DNA from: Flavobacterium plurextorum
GTDB taxonomy: Bacteria > Bacteroidota > Bacteroidia > Flavobacteriales > Flavobacteriaceae
Assembly (NCBI RefSeq): GCF_002217395.1
Contig: NZ_MUHD01000027.1
Location: 1-64,000 of the forward strand
Direction of reading: 5' to 3'
Length of the DNA stretch: 64,000 nucleotides
In this document: piece after piece, positions 63,156 through 64,000 of the stretch
How the letters are laid out: each line of letters starts with the position of its first letter
Numbering within the stretch: position 1 is the stretch's first letter
Position numbers and translations under genes: made by a program
The notes under the pieces: generated by a model
Database searches by the model: none
Told to the model about the DNA's origin: nothing
The model's input: only the letters and a program-made list of their open reading frames with translations

Positions 63156-63175
63156 TTACTAAATCGTTTTAGTAA
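63156..63175. promoter_or_regulatory. Putative LacI-type operator before the second SusC gene
   Basis: TTACTAAATCGTTTTAGTAA is an almost perfect palindrome and the closest copy to the consensus. It lies 221 bp before the SusC start. A weaker copy, TTACTATATCGATTGCTAAA, lies at 63222-63241, 66 bp further on. Confidence 0.7.
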
Positions 63176-63221
63176 TTTAAGTTCGAAATATTCAAGTATT
63201 GTGTTAATTTTTTTGAGCTGT

Positions 63222-63241
63222 TTACTATATCGATTGCTAAA
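63222..63241. promoter_or_regulatory. Weaker second copy of the LacI-type operator
   Basis: The left half TTACTATATC matches the other sites at 9 of 10 positions; the right half matches at 6 of 10. Centre distance to the stronger site is 66 bp, near six helical turns, which would suit cooperative binding. Confidence 0.45.
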
Positions 63242-63396
63242 AGTTATAGGAATGTTTACGTTGCTATTAAAGCATTGTATTTGTTGGGCGTATGCCTTAT
63301 GAGTGCAATATTAAAATTGAGTTCAAATTTTTATTAATTATTTAAAAACAATCACGTTAAAACAAAACAAATTACCAATTACCAAAAAAAAAGCTT

Positions 63397-64000
63397 ATGA
63401 AACGAATATTAGCAGTGTTAGGAATGGTATTGTTGTGCAGCTTAGGAGCTGTGGCGCAAAATCGATTAATAACAGGCGTAGTGGCAGATGCACAGAACAG
63501 AGGAATCATTGCTGCATCTATCGAGGTTCAAGGAAAACCGTTTAGTGCAATTACAGATACAGAAGGTAGATTTAAAATGAATGTTCCAGAAGGAGCAGTT
63601 ACTTTAAATGTGTCTTCGATAGGTTTTACATCAAAGACGATAGTACTTCAGCCAGGCGAAAGTAAAATATCAGTTGTATTATTAGAAAATGTACAAGAAT
63701 TAAAAGATGTTGTTGTAACATCATTTGGAGTTAAAAAACAAAAGAAAAGTTTAGGATACGCTGTTGGGGAACTTAAAGGAGAAGAACTAACAAAAAACAA
63801 AGAAATTAACTTAGGGAACGCATTACAAGGTAAAATTGCCGGTGTTAACGTTTCAGCACCAGTTTCTGGACCATCAGGTTCAAGCCGTGTTGTAATTCGT
63901 GGAGCAACTTCGGCTTCTGGATTAAACCAGCCTTTGTATGTTGTAGATGGTATTCCAATCGATAACAGTCAGCAAGGAAATGCTGGTATGTGGGGTGGAG
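63397..64000 (+). CDS. SusC/RagA TonB-dependent transporter, 5' part (runs off the window)
   Basis: The first 201 codons of a SusC-type receptor. It has the signal peptide MKRILAVLGMVLLCSLGAVAQ, a carboxypeptidase-like repeat (LITGVVADAQNRGIIAASIEVQG) and the start of the plug domain (TSFGVKKQKKSLGYAVGEL; GNALQGKIAGVNVS; VVIRGATS; YVVDGIPIDN). No STN domain is present, in contrast to the SusC protein at 38851, which fits control by the LacI protein instead of an ECF sigma factor. It is cut by the window end. A susD gene is expected next. Confidence 0.93.
   Translation, partial: MKRILAVLGMVLLCSLGAVAQNRLITGVVADAQNRGIIAASIEVQGKPFSAITDTEGRFKMNVPEGAVTLNVSSIGFTSKTIVLQPGESKISVVLLENVQELKDVVVTSFGVKKQKKSLGYAVGELKGEELTKNKEINLGNALQGKIAGVNVSAPVSGPSGSSRVVIRGATSASGLNQPLYVVDGIPIDNSQQGNAGMWGG

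Noticed and set aside
1..64000. tRNA, rRNA or complete insertion sequences
   Set aside because: No cloverleaf-like T-loop words, rRNA segments or transposase frames were recognised on reading; short or divergent ones could have been missed.

Overview
The window looks like chromosomal DNA of a Flavobacterium-type member of the Bacteroidota. It is AT-rich and encodes SusC/SusD outer-membrane pairs, a FecI/FecR-type sigma/anti-sigma pair, many short lipoproteins, an Elizabethkingia-type oleate hydratase, and intergenic palindromic repeats of the kind common in flavobacterial genomes. No rRNA, tRNA, CRISPR array or intact insertion sequence was recognised.

Layout. (1) 1-8.9 kb: mixed housekeeping and exported genes (rhodanese, GapN-like aldehyde dehydrogenase, M1-type metallopeptidase, esterase with TPR tail, ACT protein, beta-barrel protein, GNAT, small exported proteins). 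(2) 9.1-14.9 kb: a complete RND efflux operon (adaptor, inner-membrane pump, outer-membrane factor), closed by two terminators. (3) 15.2-25.0 kb: an orphan type VI secretion island of the Bacteroidota (subtype iii) kind: Hcp/TssD, VgrG, a 56-residue protein, an intact Tle1-like DUF2235 lipase, two nearly identical DUF2931 lipoproteins in tandem, a chimeric scar joining a third DUF2931 start to a 5'-truncated second lipase, a third full-length DUF2931 gene, and an unknown exported protein. No core T6SS genes are present. The island ends in a 77-bp tandem repeat and a terminator. (4) 25.0-36.4 kb: DeoR regulator diverging from a deoxyribonucleotidase, a TPR sensor kinase with a tiny lipoprotein, about 1 kb of non-coding or relic DNA, GH1 beta-glucosidase, a lipocalin-like lipoprotein, a membrane glycosyltransferase, and an AraC/NmrA/membrane protein cluster. 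(5) 36.8-55.0 kb: ECF sigma, FecR, SusC with STN domain, SusD, DUF4843 and PKD-like lipoproteins, then thioredoxin, a double-DTG aspartic peptidase, a TlpA protein, a two-domain M16 peptidase and a DsbD-like reductase. I infer an import and processing locus for a proteinaceous or thiol-containing substrate. (6) 55.2-58.3 kb: oleate hydratase and an AraC regulator. (7) 58.4-64.0 kb: SusB-like GH97 alpha-glucosidase, class I mannose-6-phosphate isomerase, LacI regulator and the start of a second SusC gene. A shared 20-bp palindrome lies before the GH97, LacI and SusC genes and marks a probable LacI regulon for alpha-glucan use.

The most unusual parts are the effector/immunity island with its chimeric recombination scar and a 27-residue hypervariable block between two otherwise near-identical immunity candidates, the redox/peptidase SusCD locus, and the LacI operator set. 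All functional statements come from reading the sequence and from general family knowledge; no database search was run.
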